Part shown: positions 6,622-6,649 of the stretch, piece by piece
How positions within the stretch are numbered: position 1 is the stretch's first letter
Layout: each line of letters begins with the position of its first letter
Source of the DNA: Clostridiales bacterium
Lineage (GTDB): Bacteria > Bacillota_A > Clostridia > Saccharofermentanales > Saccharofermentanaceae
Length of the DNA: 6,649 nucleotides
Reading direction: 5' to 3'
NCBI GenBank assembly: GCA_024695545.1
Contig: JAILHZ010000137.1
Span: forward strand, 1 to 6,649
Notes under the pieces: model-generated
Told to the model about the DNA's origin: nothing
The model's database searches: none
What the model saw: the letters and a program-made list of their open reading frames with translations, nothing else
Program-made: the position numbers and the translations under genes

Positions 6622-6649
6622 CTTTTATTTCTTCGTTTAACGAGTATTT

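Noticed and set aside
5531..6640. 369-codon plus-strand open frame opposite the CDF gene
   Set aside because: Its product is dominated by Asp, Val, Arg and His with no recognisable domain, while the minus strand is a clear CDF protein. It is a by-product of codon bias.
1..6649. tRNA/rRNA genes, CRISPR repeats, insertion sequences, riboswitches
   Set aside because: Nearly the whole window is accounted for by five coding regions. The gaps are all under 100 bp, and no repeat array, terminal inverted repeat or RNA-like structure was seen in them.

Overview
The window carries five protein-coding genes, all on the minus strand, so transcription runs from the right edge to the left. Gene density is high: every intergenic gap is under 100 bp. 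The sequence is moderately GC-rich. Purine-rich Shine-Dalgarno sites (AAAGGAG, GAGGGGG, GAGGT), the TATAAT-type -10 elements and the protein families present suggest a Gram-positive Firmicute, probably a Clostridia/Lachnospiraceae-like gut or rumen bacterium. That placement is inference from style and homology memory, not a proven taxonomy. No RNA gene, mobile element, CRISPR array or convincing terminator was found.

Right to left (5'->3' on the minus strand). (1) 6607-5423 encodes a cation diffusion facilitator (CDF) metal exporter with Asp/Asn-Asp-Asp transport-site residues, of the kind associated with Mn2+, and what looks like a duplicated C-terminal cytoplasmic domain. (2) 5426-4032 encodes a MATE-family multidrug/Na+ antiporter whose ATG overlaps the CDF stop codon (ATGA), so the two exporters are co-translated. 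(3) 3996-1651 encodes the most notable protein, a 781-residue single-frame fusion of a complete MurD-like ligase (UDP-MurNAc-L-Ala:D-Glu ligase family) to a CapA/PgsA-like domain (poly-gamma-glutamate capsule family, metallophosphatase-like fold). A TATAAT element directly after the MATE stop codon may give it its own promoter. (4) 1571-954 encodes a small protein of unknown function with two predicted membrane helices, a beta-rich domain and a Gln/Pro-rich tail; a good promoter candidate precedes it. (5) 925-2 encodes a polytopic membrane protein resembling GT-C-type glycosyltransferases, cut by the left edge; it follows gene 4 by 28 bp and is probably in the same operon.

The genes fall into three transcriptional groups: an export pair (CDF+MATE), the MurD-CapA fusion, and the small membrane protein plus GT-C-like protein. 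A cell-envelope theme is plausible for the last two groups, but nothing in the sequence ties all five into one pathway. The candidate for undescribed biology is the MurD-CapA fusion. It joins, in one apparently cytosolic polypeptide, a glutamate-adding ligase and a domain normally anchored outside the membrane in poly-gamma-glutamate synthesis, with almost no linker and with changes at two substrate-binding lysines.
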